Assembly: GCF_002479325.1 (NCBI RefSeq)
Contig: NZ_DLMO01000128.1
Coordinates: 1 to 24,811, forward strand
Source of the DNA: Brevundimonas sp. UBA7534
GTDB lineage: Bacteria; Pseudomonadota; Alphaproteobacteria; Caulobacterales; Caulobacteraceae
Reading direction: 5' to 3'
Length of the DNA: 24,811 nucleotides
Part shown: positions 1-7,900 of the stretch, piece by piece
Layout of the letters: each line of letters starts with the position of its first letter
Numbering within the stretch: position 1 is the first letter of the stretch
Translations under genes and position numbers: made by a program
Notes under the pieces: generated by a model
Database searches by the model: none
Seen by the model: the letters and a program-made list of their open reading frames with translations, nothing else
Told to the model about the DNA's origin: nothing

Positions 1-3
1 CTG

Positions 4-20
4 GATCGGCTGCGCCGATC
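4..20. repeat. Short inverted repeat at the left edge
   Basis: GATCGGC (4-10) and GCCGATC (14-20) form perfect 7-base arms around TGC. The repeat lies about 40 bases beyond the stop of the leftmost minus-strand gene, so it could fold at the 3' end of that transcript. There is no T-run after it, and the window ends too soon to say whether it belongs to a terminator or to the next gene. Confidence 0.3.
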
Positions 21-59
21 GATGCGACACCTCCCCCGTAAGCGTGAGAGGATCTATAA

Positions 60-1472
60 TTAGAACAGCACCGCCGGGTTCATGATCCGCTGCGGATCCA
101 GGGCGCGGCGCAGGGCGGCCATGGTCTCGATCTCGACGGGCGACTTGTAGCGCTTGACCTCGTCAGTCTTCAGCCGGCCCAGGCCGTGCTCGGCCGAGAT
201 GGAGCCGTCGTAGCGGGCCACAACGTCGTGGACGACCTGGGAGCCTTCCTTCCAGCGGCCGATGAAGGCGGGCACGTCCTGACCCACGCCCGGCAGGATG
301 TCGTAGTGCAGATTGCCATCGCCGACATGGCCGAAGACCGAGACGCGCGCGCCAGGATGGAAGCGTTCGACGGCGGCCGTCGCCTCGTCGATGTAGTCGG
401 CGATGCGGCTGATCGGGACCGAGACGTCGTGCTTCCAGCCGCCGCCCTCGGGCTTCAGGGCGGCCGAGTGTTCCTCGCGCAGGCGCCAGAAGGCGGCGCG
501 CTGGGCGTCGTTCTGGGCGATGGCGGCGTCGGTGATCAGCCCCTCCTCGAAGGCGACCTCCAGCAGGGCCTGCATCTGCGCTTCGGCCCCGCCCGGCGTG
601 CCTGAGGCGATCTCGATCAGCACGTACCAGTCGGGCGTGGAGTCCAGCGGCTCGCGGGTGTCGGGGATGTTCTTGAGCACCAGTTCCATGCCCAGGCGCT
701 TCATCAGCTCGAAGGCCTCGACCCCGCCGCCGGTCTCGGCCTTGGCGCGGGCCAGAAGCTCGATGGAGGCGGCCGCCGTTTCCAGCCCCACGATCGCGAC
801 GGCGCGCGAGCGCATGATCGGGAACAGTTTCAAGGTCGCGGCGGTGACGACGCCCAAGGTGCCCTCGGCGCCGATCAGCAACTGCTTCAGGTCATAGCCC
901 GTGTTGTCCTTCCTGAGCCGCTTCAGGCCGTGGAAGATTTCGCCATTGGGCAGGACCGCCTCGATCCCCAGGACTAGATCGCGCATCATGCCGTAGCGCA
1001 GCACCTGGGTGCCGCCGGCGTTGGTGGAGATGACGCCGCCGATGGTGGCCGAACCTTCTGCCGCCAGGCTGAGCGGGAAGTAGCGGCCCGCCGCCGTCGC
1101 CGCCTGTTGCGCCTCCAGAAGGGTCAGGCCGGCCTCGACCGTCATCGCGTCATCCAGCGGCGTGACGTCCCGCACGGCCCGCATCTTGCGCATCGACAGC
1201 AGCACTTCGCCAAAGGGAACCTGGCCGCCGACCAGGCCGGTAGCGCCGCCCTGGGGCGTGATCGCCACGCCGTCGCGCGCGCACAGGGCCACGATCCGGG
1301 CCGTCTCTTCGGTCGAGCGCGGCGTCAGCAGGATGGGGGTGTTCCCGGTCCAGCGGTTGCGCCATTCGGTCAGCCAGGGCGCGATCTCCTCGGCGTCCTG
1401 GGTCCAGCCGCCAGCGCCGAGGGCGACCTTCAATTCATCCAGAAAGGCGGGCGAGGGGGCGGTCGTGCTCAT
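60..1472 (-). CDS. FAD-binding D-2-hydroxyacid dehydrogenase (D-lactate / D-2-hydroxyglutarate type)
   Basis: This 470-residue flavoprotein belongs to the VAO/GlcD family, which oxidises D-2-hydroxyacids to 2-oxoacids with FAD. The N-terminal FAD domain shows ITPQGGATGLVGGQ (about residues 71-84), then STNAGGTQVLRYG and GAEGTLGVVT. The C-terminal substrate domain has KHDVSVPISRI, HVGDGNLHYDI and SAEHGLGRLK, the conserved Lys, metal-site His and Glu-His found in D-lactate and D-2-hydroxyglutarate dehydrogenases. Length is normal. The ATG is preceded by AAGGGGCG, a good ribosome binding site. It lies 49 bases downstream of parE on the same strand and may be read through from it. No transmembrane segment is visible. 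The exact substrate (D-lactate, D-2-hydroxyglutarate, glycolate) cannot be told from sequence alone, so no symbol is given. Confidence 0.88.
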   Translation of the reverse strand: MSTTAPSPAFLDELKVALGAGGWTQDAEEIAPWLTEWRNRWTGNTPILLTPRSTEETARIVALCARDGVAITPQGGATGLVGGQVPFGEVLLSMRKMRAVRDVTPLDDAMTVEAGLTLLEAQQAATAAGRYFPLSLAAEGSATIGGVISTNAGGTQVLRYGMMRDLVLGIEAVLPNGEIFHGLKRLRKDNTGYDLKQLLIGAEGTLGVVTAATLKLFPIMRSRAVAIVGLETAAASIELLARAKAETGGGVEAFELMKRLGMELVLKNIPDTREPLDSTPDWYVLIEIASGTPGGAEAQMQALLEVAFEEGLITDAAIAQNDAQRAAFWRLREEHSAALKPEGGGWKHDVSVPISRIADYIDEATAAVERFHPGARVSVFGHVGDGNLHYDILPGVGQDVPAFIGRWKEGSQVVHDVVARYDGSISAEHGLGRLKTDEVKRYKSPVEIETMAALRRALDPQRIMNPAVLF

Positions 1473-1521
1473 GCGCCCCTTGTGTCAGGCGTGACCGTGA
1501 GTGGGAAGGCCCCGCGCCGTC

Positions 1522-3600
1522 TCAGACGTCGAGATCTTCTTTCGCGAACTGCGCGTTTTCCTGAATGAACTGGAAGCGCGCCTCCGCCCGCTTGCCCATC
1601 AGGCGTTCGACCAGGTCCTCGATGCTCGCCTCGGCGTCCGGCACGGTGATGCGGGCCAGGGTGCGCTTCTTGGGATCCATGGTGGTCTCCTTCAGCTGGG
1701 AGGCCATCATTTCGCCCAGTCCCTTGAAGCGGCCGATCTCGGTCTTCTTGCCCTTGAAGACGGTGGACAGCAGCTCGTCCCGGTGGGCGTCGTCGCGAGC
1801 GTATTCGCTCAAGGGGCCGGCGGAAATCCGATAGAGCGGCGGCAGGGCCATGAAGACCCGGCCCTGGCGGATCGTCTCGGGCATGACGCGGTAGAAGAAG
1901 GTGATCAGAAGCGCCGCGATGTGGGCGCCGTCCACGTCGGCGTCGGTCATGATGACGATCCGCTCGTAGCGCAGGTCGTCGATGTTGAAGCGGGCGCCCG
2001 GCTGGACGCCCAGCGCCAGGGTCAGATCCGACAGTTCGGCGTTGGCGCGCAGCTTGTCGGCGGTGGCCGAGGCGACGTTCAGGATCTTGCCGCGCAGGGG
2101 CAGGATGGCCTGGGTGGTGCGGTCGCGCGCCTGCTTGGCCGAGCCGCCGGCCGAATCGCCCTCGACGATGAACAGTTCGGTGCCTTCCGCTGCCTGGCGG
2201 GAACAATCGGACAGCTTGCCGGGCAGGCGCAGCTTGCGGGTGGCGGCGGCGCGCTGGACCTCCTTGTCCTTGCGACGGCGTAGCCGGTCCTCGGCCCGGT
2301 CGATGACGAAGCCGAGCAGGGCGTTGGCCTGTTTAGGGCTTTCGGTCAGCCAGTGATCCAGCGGATCGCGCAGCAGCTGCTCGACCAGGCGCGCGCCCTC
2401 GGGCGAGGACAGGCGGTCCTTGGTCTGGCCCTGGAACTCGGGATTGCGGATGAAGACGCTGATCAGGGCGCCCGCGTTGGCGATGACGTCCTCGGCCGTG
2501 ATGACGCCCGCGCGCTTCTCGTTGGTCAGTTCGCCGTAAGCCTTGAGCCCCTTGACCAGGGCGGCGCGGAAGCCGGCCTCGTGCGTGCCGCCATCGGGGG
2601 TGGAGACGGTGTTGCAGTAGGACTGGATGAAGCCGTCGGCCTCGCCGAAGCCGGCGGGCGACCAGGTGACAGCCCATTCGAAGGCGCCCGCCTCGCCCTG
2701 ACGCTCGGCGCGGCCGGCGAAGACGGGGGTGACGGTCTCAAGCTCGCCGATGCGGTCGGACAGGGCGTCGGCAAGACCGCCGGGGAAATGCAGCGTCGCC
2801 TGGGCCGGGGTCGCGTCGGTGATCCGCTCCGCCGCGCAGGTCCATTTGATCTCGACGCCGCGGAACAGATAGGCCTTGGAGCGGGCCATGCGGAACAGGC
2901 GGGCGGGCTTGAACGCCGCGCCGACGCCGAAGATCTGGTCGTCCGGCTTGAAGCGGATCAGGGTGCCGCGCTTCTTCGACGGCTGGACCTGCTGGATGGG
3001 TCCCAGAACGTGGCCGCGGCTGAAGGACTGTTTCCATTCGAAGCCGTCACGCCACACGGTGACGTCCAGATGCTCGCTCAGCGCATTGACGACCGAGACG
3101 CCGACCCCGTGCAAACCGCCTGAGGTTTCATAGGCTTTTCCCGAAAACTTCCCACCCGAGTGGAGGACGGTCATGACCACTTCAAGCGCCGACTTGCCGG
3201 GATGCTTGGGGTGGGGATCGACCGGGATGCCGCGGCCGTCGTCGCGGACGGACAGATAGCCCTCGGCGTCCAGATCGACGGTGATCAGCTTGGCGTGGCG
3301 GGCCACCGCCTCGTCCATCGCATTGTCCAGCACTTCGGCGAACAGGTGGTGAAGGGCGCGCTCGTCGGTGCCCCCGATATACATGCCCGGCCGCTTGCGG
3401 ACCGGCTCCAGCCCCTCCAGCACTTCGATGGAGGACGCCGAATAGGCGCCGGGCGCGCCAGACGTGGCGGGCGGCGGCGCGGGCGTCGGAGCCAGAGGCG
3501 GCGGCGCTTGGGGCGCGGTCACGGCGACCGGCTTCGGCTCGGGCTTTGCGGGCTCGGGCTGCGGATCAAAGGTGAACAGGTCGTCGGCGGGCTGGGCCAT
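1522..3600 (-). CDS. parE: DNA topoisomerase IV subunit B
   Basis: ParE is the ATPase subunit of topoisomerase IV, which decatenates daughter chromosomes together with ParC. The 692-residue product has a GHKL ATPase domain: EVLDN (E89, N93), DDGRGIP (120-126) and GGLHGVGVSVVNALS (from about 161). The transducer part carries the QTK loop (392-394). The TOPRIM domain shows IVEGDSAGG (478-486) and the metal-binding DADVD (553-557). It ends shortly after the RFKGLGEM region, without the long GyrB insert, which favours ParE over GyrB. Residues 11-50 are an unusual Pro/Ala/Lys-rich tail ahead of the ATPase fold. The ATG lies inside the 3' end of the upstream polymerase gene (35-base overlap) and has no clear Shine-Dalgarno of its own, so translational coupling is likely. 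parC is not in the window. Confidence 0.95.
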   Translation of the reverse strand: MAQPADDLFTFDPQPEPAKPEPKPVAVTAPQAPPPLAPTPAPPPATSGAPGAYSASSIEVLEGLEPVRKRPGMYIGGTDERALHHLFAEVLDNAMDEAVARHAKLITVDLDAEGYLSVRDDGRGIPVDPHPKHPGKSALEVVMTVLHSGGKFSGKAYETSGGLHGVGVSVVNALSEHLDVTVWRDGFEWKQSFSRGHVLGPIQQVQPSKKRGTLIRFKPDDQIFGVGAAFKPARLFRMARSKAYLFRGVEIKWTCAAERITDATPAQATLHFPGGLADALSDRIGELETVTPVFAGRAERQGEAGAFEWAVTWSPAGFGEADGFIQSYCNTVSTPDGGTHEAGFRAALVKGLKAYGELTNEKRAGVITAEDVIANAGALISVFIRNPEFQGQTKDRLSSPEGARLVEQLLRDPLDHWLTESPKQANALLGFVIDRAEDRLRRRKDKEVQRAAATRKLRLPGKLSDCSRQAAEGTELFIVEGDSAGGSAKQARDRTTQAILPLRGKILNVASATADKLRANAELSDLTLALGVQPGARFNIDDLRYERIVIMTDADVDGAHIAALLITFFYRVMPETIRQGRVFMALPPLYRISAGPLSEYARDDAHRDELLSTVFKGKKTEIGRFKGLGEMMASQLKETTMDPKKRTLARITVPDAEASIEDLVERLMGKRAEARFQFIQENAQFAKEDLDV

Positions 3601-4930
3601 TCACATAGTCTGGAGCGATTCGGGGCCGGTTCTGGTAGGCCCGCACGGCGCGCGGGGCAAGCGGCGCCCGGACCGGGGCGGAATCGAAGGTCACCGCCCG
3701 CGACAGGATGGCCAGCATCAGCACCCAGGGCAGGTTGGCGTGCGTCATCAGCACGCTTTCGGACAGGCTCAGGGCGGTGAAGACGGCCAGATAGGCGATG
3801 CTCCAATAGCCTTCGCGCACGCCCATGCCGCCCAGACGCGCGACGAGCAACACGGCCGAGATCGCCATCACGCCCCCGACCGCGAACGCCCCGGGCCAAC
3901 CCAGTTGGACCAGCAGGTCGATCCAGCCATTGTGAGCCGAGGGGACCGGCCACTGGGTTTCCAGACGGATCTCGCGCGCAGGGATGGAGTCCACGCCCCA
4001 GAAGGCGCTGAAGCCATAGCCCGTCCAGGGGCGCTCGGCGACCTTGCGCATCAACGCCTCCCAGATCAGCGTCCGGCCGGTCAGGGACGGATCCTTGCCC
4101 AGCGCCTCCAGGATCACGGCCGAATCGGAGTTCCAGATCCAGGCGCCCAGGGCCGAGACGACGACGCCCAGCCAGACGGCCGCTACGGTGATCGCCGCGC
4201 CGCCCTGACGCAGCACCCACCATCCGGCGACCAGGCCGACGCCGATCATCCAGCACAGCAATGAAGTCTTCGACTGGGTCGCCAGCACCAGGAGGGTGCA
4301 TAGCGCGAGGGCCAACAGGGCCGGCCAGCGACGTCGGGCGAGGCCCGACATCTGGTCGGAGGCCAGGGTCGCGGCGGCGGAAATGGCGCCGACGACCATC
4401 ACCAGGCCCATCTGGTTTTTCTCGTACCACAGGCCGCGCCACAGGCCGGCGTTGTCGTACTGATGCACGCCGATGCGGGGAAAGGCGAAGACCATGATCA
4501 GGCTGCCCACCGCCATGACCAGGCAGTTCCACATCAGCATCCGGGGCAGGGCGACGCCGCGAAAGACACAGCCGACATAGACGGCGAAGGCGCTGTTGAT
4601 GGCCATGGCGATGACCCGACGCTGGGTCACGGCCGGGTCGATCGACCAGTATTTCGAGACATAGGCCAGGATGATCAGGCCAAACAGCATCAGCCAGGCG
4701 GGCCAGGCGCGGATCACCTTGTCGAAACGAAAGGCGACCAGGCCGGCGGTGACCGCATAGACGGGAATCCAGATCAGCCGCAGGATCGGCGTCTCACCCT
4801 GGTCGGGGGCCAGCACCGGGGCGATCAGGGCGCCGGTCAGCATGAAGACGACGAAGCCGGCCGCCAGCCGTTCCCACAGCGGCGGTTCCTCCTGAACGAT
4901 CCCTGCGGGCTGAAAGCGATCGGCGGCCAC
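3566..4930 (-). CDS. O-antigen ligase / ExoQ-like polysaccharide polymerase (Wzy_C family)
   Basis: This 454-residue protein has about ten or eleven hydrophobic segments. Its motifs are typical of the O-antigen ligase/polymerase family: YEKNQMG (169-175), QSKTS (219-223), LTGRTLIW (283-290) ahead of a large periplasmic loop, and AHNGWIDLLVQLG (332-344). Such inner-membrane proteins polymerise or ligate undecaprenyl-linked glycan in the periplasm; the TGR-x-x-W and HNGW pattern is closest to ExoQ of exopolysaccharide pathways. The C-terminal ~45 residues are basic and probably cytoplasmic. The start is a GTG with only weak upstream purines, so the true start could lie slightly downstream. Its 3' end overlaps parE by 35 bases. 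No glycosyltransferases lie beside it, so polymerase and ligase roles cannot be separated. Confidence 0.8.
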   Translation of the reverse strand: MAADRFQPAGIVQEEPPLWERLAAGFVVFMLTGALIAPVLAPDQGETPILRLIWIPVYAVTAGLVAFRFDKVIRAWPAWLMLFGLIILAYVSKYWSIDPAVTQRRVIAMAINSAFAVYVGCVFRGVALPRMLMWNCLVMAVGSLIMVFAFPRIGVHQYDNAGLWRGLWYEKNQMGLVMVVGAISAAATLASDQMSGLARRRWPALLALALCTLLVLATQSKTSLLCWMIGVGLVAGWWVLRQGGAAITVAAVWLGVVVSALGAWIWNSDSAVILEALGKDPSLTGRTLIWEALMRKVAERPWTGYGFSAFWGVDSIPAREIRLETQWPVPSAHNGWIDLLVQLGWPGAFAVGGVMAISAVLLVARLGGMGVREGYWSIAYLAVFTALSLSESVLMTHANLPWVLMLAILSRAVTFDSAPVRAPLAPRAVRAYQNRPRIAPDYVNGPARRRPVHL

Positions 4931-4971
4931 GACGGGAAGGTTCCACCCCCGGCTTAAGGAAGCGTTCGCGC

Positions 4972-5352
4972 TCAGCCCCGGCGACGCGCGCGCAGGGCGG
5001 AATCGACCGATACGCCGAACCAGACGGCGGCGATGATGACCAGCAGGCCGTAGTCCTGGCCGGGGAAGAAGACCGGCGCGGCGGCCGCGAAGATCACCGC
5101 CAGGGGGAACAGGCCCGCCAGCACCGCGCTGGTCGGCGCCTCGGCGCGGATCATCGGATGAAGCTCGGTCTGGCCCATGCGCCGCGCCATCCAGGAGTTC
5201 AGCCCCGCCACGATGGCCGAACAGACCACCGCCGAGACGACGTATTTGATGGTGTTTCCGGGCTCGCCGAAGGCGCTGGCGGTCAGCACCAGCAGCACCA
5301 GCGCCACGCCGGTCGACACGGCCAGCAGGATATTGGGTTCCAGACGGTTCAA
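4972..5352 (-). CDS. Small four-helix membrane protein, function unknown
   Basis: I do not recognise this family. From a TTG start, whose bases overlap the phaC stop in a TTGA arrangement, the product is 126 residues. It has four hydrophobic stretches: about residues 8-24, 35-53, 74-94 and 100-119. A short Arg-rich loop (SWMARRMG) follows the second helix and the C-terminus is RARRRG, suggesting both ends lie in the cytoplasm. An in-frame GTG about ten codons later is an alternative start. The stop/start overlap implies translational coupling to phaC. Only 41 bases separate it from the downstream polymerase gene. Apparent longer versions of this frame run antisense-like through phaC and are not credible. 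Confidence 0.6.
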   Translation of the reverse strand: MNRLEPNILLAVSTGVALVLLVLTASAFGEPGNTIKYVVSAVVCSAIVAGLNSWMARRMGQTELHPMIRAEAPTSAVLAGLFPLAVIFAAAAPVFFPGQDYGLLVIIAAVWFGVSVDSALRARRRG

Positions 5353-7316
5353 GACTTCACTTTCACATAGGCGCCGGGCGCCGGCTCGATCGGCTTCAGC
5401 GGGCCCTTGGTCGGGTCGCGCGCGGGGATGTCGGGGCCGGACAGGGGCCGCAGCCATGCGGCCCAGTGTTCCCACCAGCTGCCGGGATGCTCCACCGCCC
5501 CGGCCTGCCACTCGGCGAGCGTCGCGGGCAGGGCATCGTTTGTCCAATGCTTGTACTTGCGGGCCGACGGCGGATTGATGACGCCGGCGATGTGGCCCGA
5601 CCCCGCCAGGGTGAAGACGACATCGCCGCCGAACAGCCGCGCCGAGCGGTAGACAGAATTCATCGGCGCGATGTGATCCTCGCGACTGGCCTGGAAATAA
5701 AGAGGAATGGTCACGCGCGACAGATCGGCGGTCACGCCGCCGATCTCGAAACGGCCGTTCGCCAGCGCGTTCTCTCCATACATCCGGCGCAGATAGGCCA
5801 TGTGCAGCGCCTTGGGCATCCGCGTCTGATCGGCGTTCCAGAACAGCAGGTCGAAAGCCGGCGGCTCCTTGCCCATCAGATAGTTGCTGACGAAGAAGGA
5901 CCAGATCAGATCGTTGGCGCGCAGGGCGTTGAAGGTGTCGGCCATCGCGGCGCCGGGCAGGACGCCGCCGGCGGCGTCCATCTGGCGTTCGATCTCCGCC
6001 AGCCAGTGTTCGTCGGTGAACAGCAGCAGATCCCCGGCCTCGGCGAAGTCGTGCTGGGCGGCGAAGAATGTCGCGGCGGCGACGCGCGTGTCCCCTCGCG
6101 CGGCCATATGCGACAGGGCCGCGCCAAGCAGGGTGCCGCCGATGCAGTAGCCGACAGCGTTGAGGCGGTCTGTCCCGGCCTGTTCCAGCGTCTTTTCGAC
6201 CGCGCGATAGACGCCCTTCTCCAGATAGTCGTCGAAGCCGTAATCGGCCTTGTCCTGGTCCGGATTGACCCAGGAGCAGACGAAGACGGTGAAACCCTGC
6301 GCGGAAAGCCACCGGATCAGCGAGTTCGCCGGCTGCAGGTCCATGATGTAGAATTTATTGATCCAGGGCGGGAAGATCAGCAGCGGGACTTGGTGCTGGG
6401 TCTCGCCGGCCGGGGCGTACTGGATCAGCTCGAACAGTTCGTCGCGCCAGACAACCTGGCCGGGGGCGGTGGCGACGTTCTCGCCGACGACGAACTTGCC
6501 GTAGTCGGCCTGGCTGATCCTCAGGGATCCACCGCCGCGCTCCAGGTCGGCGGCGAAGTTCTGCATGCCCTTGACCAGGGACTCACCGCTGGTCTCGGCC
6601 AAGACCTTCAGCGCCACGGGGTTGGACGCCAGGAAGTTGGACGGCGAAAAGGCGTCGGTCAGCAGACGGGTGAAGAACTGCGCGCGCCGTTTGACGGCGG
6701 GATCGACATCCTCCACCCCCGCGATGAGGCCGTTCATCCAGTCGGATGTCAGCAGATAGGACCGCCGCATCAGGTCGAACATCGGGTTCTCGGCCCAGGC
6801 CGGGTCCTTGAACCGCTTGTCGACGGGCGCGGGATCGGGCGCCTCGCCGGCCGCCTGACGCGCGCTGGAGGCCCATAGGTCCATGTAGCGGCGGAACAGG
6901 TCGGCCTGGGCCTGGAGCAGCTTTTCCGGGCGCGACGCCAGGCTGGTCATCACCGAGGTCAGGGCCGGGGCGACATTGAACGGGTCGGGCGACAGGGCGG
7001 CCGTCCCGTTCTCCTGGGTTCTGGCCGCCTGAGACAGGGCCGCCTCGGCAAGCGCGCCCTGCGCCGTCATCGCCGCCTTGGCCAGGTTCATCGACAGGGT
7101 CTCGATCAGCTGCGCCTGATCCAGGGCGCCGGCGCCGGGCGACGGCGGGTCCACCGGCGCCTGATCGGGCGGGGGAGGGGTGGCGGTCGATGCGGACGCG
7201 GGAGGCGGCGTCTTCTTCGTCCGCACGGGTCGGGGCGGCTTGGCCGAGGTCGGTCGGCCGGGCTTTCGCGCCGGGCGCTGGGCGGGGTCGGCGGGCGGCG
7301 CGGGGGACTTGGCCAT
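5349..7316 (-). CDS. phaC: Class I poly(3-hydroxyalkanoate) synthase
   Basis: PhaC polymerises (R)-3-hydroxyacyl-CoA into polyhydroxyalkanoate at the granule surface. The 655-residue product carries the PhaC N-terminal domain (about residues 105-275) and an alpha/beta-hydrolase core. The lipase-like box is GYCIGG, with nucleophile C391. The remaining triad members are D547 (SREDHIAP) and H575 (GSGHIAG). ATG 7314-7316 is chosen over an upstream extension because GAGG lies about eight bases ahead and the longer version runs into the divergent gene and its leader. Residues 1-60 are a Pro/Ala/Lys/Arg-rich low-complexity tail, giving a longer protein than the roughly 590 residues of the Cupriavidus enzyme. 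phaA, phaB and phasin genes are not in the window, so precursor supply and granule proteins must be encoded elsewhere. Confidence 0.95.
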   Translation of the reverse strand: MAKSPAPPADPAQRPARKPGRPTSAKPPRPVRTKKTPPPASASTATPPPPDQAPVDPPSPGAGALDQAQLIETLSMNLAKAAMTAQGALAEAALSQAARTQENGTAALSPDPFNVAPALTSVMTSLASRPEKLLQAQADLFRRYMDLWASSARQAAGEAPDPAPVDKRFKDPAWAENPMFDLMRRSYLLTSDWMNGLIAGVEDVDPAVKRRAQFFTRLLTDAFSPSNFLASNPVALKVLAETSGESLVKGMQNFAADLERGGGSLRISQADYGKFVVGENVATAPGQVVWRDELFELIQYAPAGETQHQVPLLIFPPWINKFYIMDLQPANSLIRWLSAQGFTVFVCSWVNPDQDKADYGFDDYLEKGVYRAVEKTLEQAGTDRLNAVGYCIGGTLLGAALSHMAARGDTRVAAATFFAAQHDFAEAGDLLLFTDEHWLAEIERQMDAAGGVLPGAAMADTFNALRANDLIWSFFVSNYLMGKEPPAFDLLFWNADQTRMPKALHMAYLRRMYGENALANGRFEIGGVTADLSRVTIPLYFQASREDHIAPMNSVYRSARLFGGDVVFTLAGSGHIAGVINPPSARKYKHWTNDALPATLAEWQAGAVEHPGSWWEHWAAWLRPLSGPDIPARDPTKGPLKPIEPAPGAYVKVKS

Positions 7317-7398
7317 GATGATCCTCGACGACGGGAATGGCGAACGGGCGGTCGCGCCCTTCCGCGCCGGTCGATGATGGCATAAGACCGACACCGAA

Positions 7399-7860
7399 AT
7401 GAACGCGCCCCACGCCAAAAAGACGAGACCTTTCTCCGCCGGCCTGCTGGCGTTCGCCGTCGCTGGCGTTCTGGGCGGCTGCGCGGACCGGTTCGCGGAC
7501 CGGACCGAGCAGGCTTCTCCGCTGGCGCCGCGGATCCAGGCCCTGGTCGACGCCAACCGCCGCTATCCCCGGTGGGAGGACTTTCCGCCCGCGCCGACGG
7601 GTTTGCCCGAGCCGACGCAGGTGGCGGCCAACGTCCAGGGCCTGAGCTCTCAAGGCGGCGCCCTGGCCGAGGAGACCGCCCGGATCGACTGGACGCTGGG
7701 CGACGCCGAAACGCTGGCGGCCGAAACGCGCGCCCAGGTCGGCGACGTGCCGGTCTCGCCCGACTCGGCGCGCACCGCCGCCGAGATCGAGGCCCTGGCC
7801 CGGGATCTGCGCGAGCGCGCCAAGGCTCCGCCGCCGATCGACCGCCGCCCGACGCGATGA
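7399..7860 (+). CDS. Small predicted lipoprotein, function unknown
   Basis: This 153-residue protein has a lipoprotein signal peptide: basic MNAPHAKKTR, a hydrophobic stretch (residues 12-24) and the lipobox LGGC with C28. Ala at +2 would fit outer-membrane sorting under the enterobacterial rule, though that rule is less certain here. The mature part contains DANRRYPRWEDFPPAPTGLPEP, split here by function only in the sense that it is Pro-rich and probably extended, followed by Ala/Glu-rich segments likely to be helical. I do not recognise a named domain. It is divergent from phaC across 82 bases and lies 40 bases upstream of recJ, so it may share a transcript with recJ. The ribosome binding site is weak. 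Confidence 0.75.
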   Translation: MNAPHAKKTRPFSAGLLAFAVAGVLGGCADRFADRTEQASPLAPRIQALVDANRRYPRWEDFPPAPTGLPEPTQVAANVQGLSSQGGALAEETARIDWTLGDAETLAAETRAQVGDVPVSPDSARTAAEIEALARDLRERAKAPPPIDRRPTR

Positions 7861-7900
7861 AACGGTCGCCGGGGACGCAGAATCCCCGAATAGTGCGCTG

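Noticed and set aside
1..30. A possible gene start at the left edge on the minus strand (GTG at 28-30, ten codons)
   Set aside because: GGGGGAG directly touches the GTG with no spacing and ten codons are too few to recognise. Left unannotated.
55..60. TATAAT, an exact E. coli -10 box, on the plus strand
   Set aside because: It has no -35 partner 17 bases upstream and points into the 3' end of an opposite gene; probably chance.
5466..6878. A 470-codon open frame antisense to phaC
   Set aside because: It is the complement of a well-supported phaC gene and its product is Gln/Gly/Arg-rich without recognisable motifs.
7317..7556. Extension of phaC to an upstream start at 7556
   Set aside because: The added 80 residues cover the divergent lipoprotein gene and its leader, and ATG 7316 has a good ribosome binding site.
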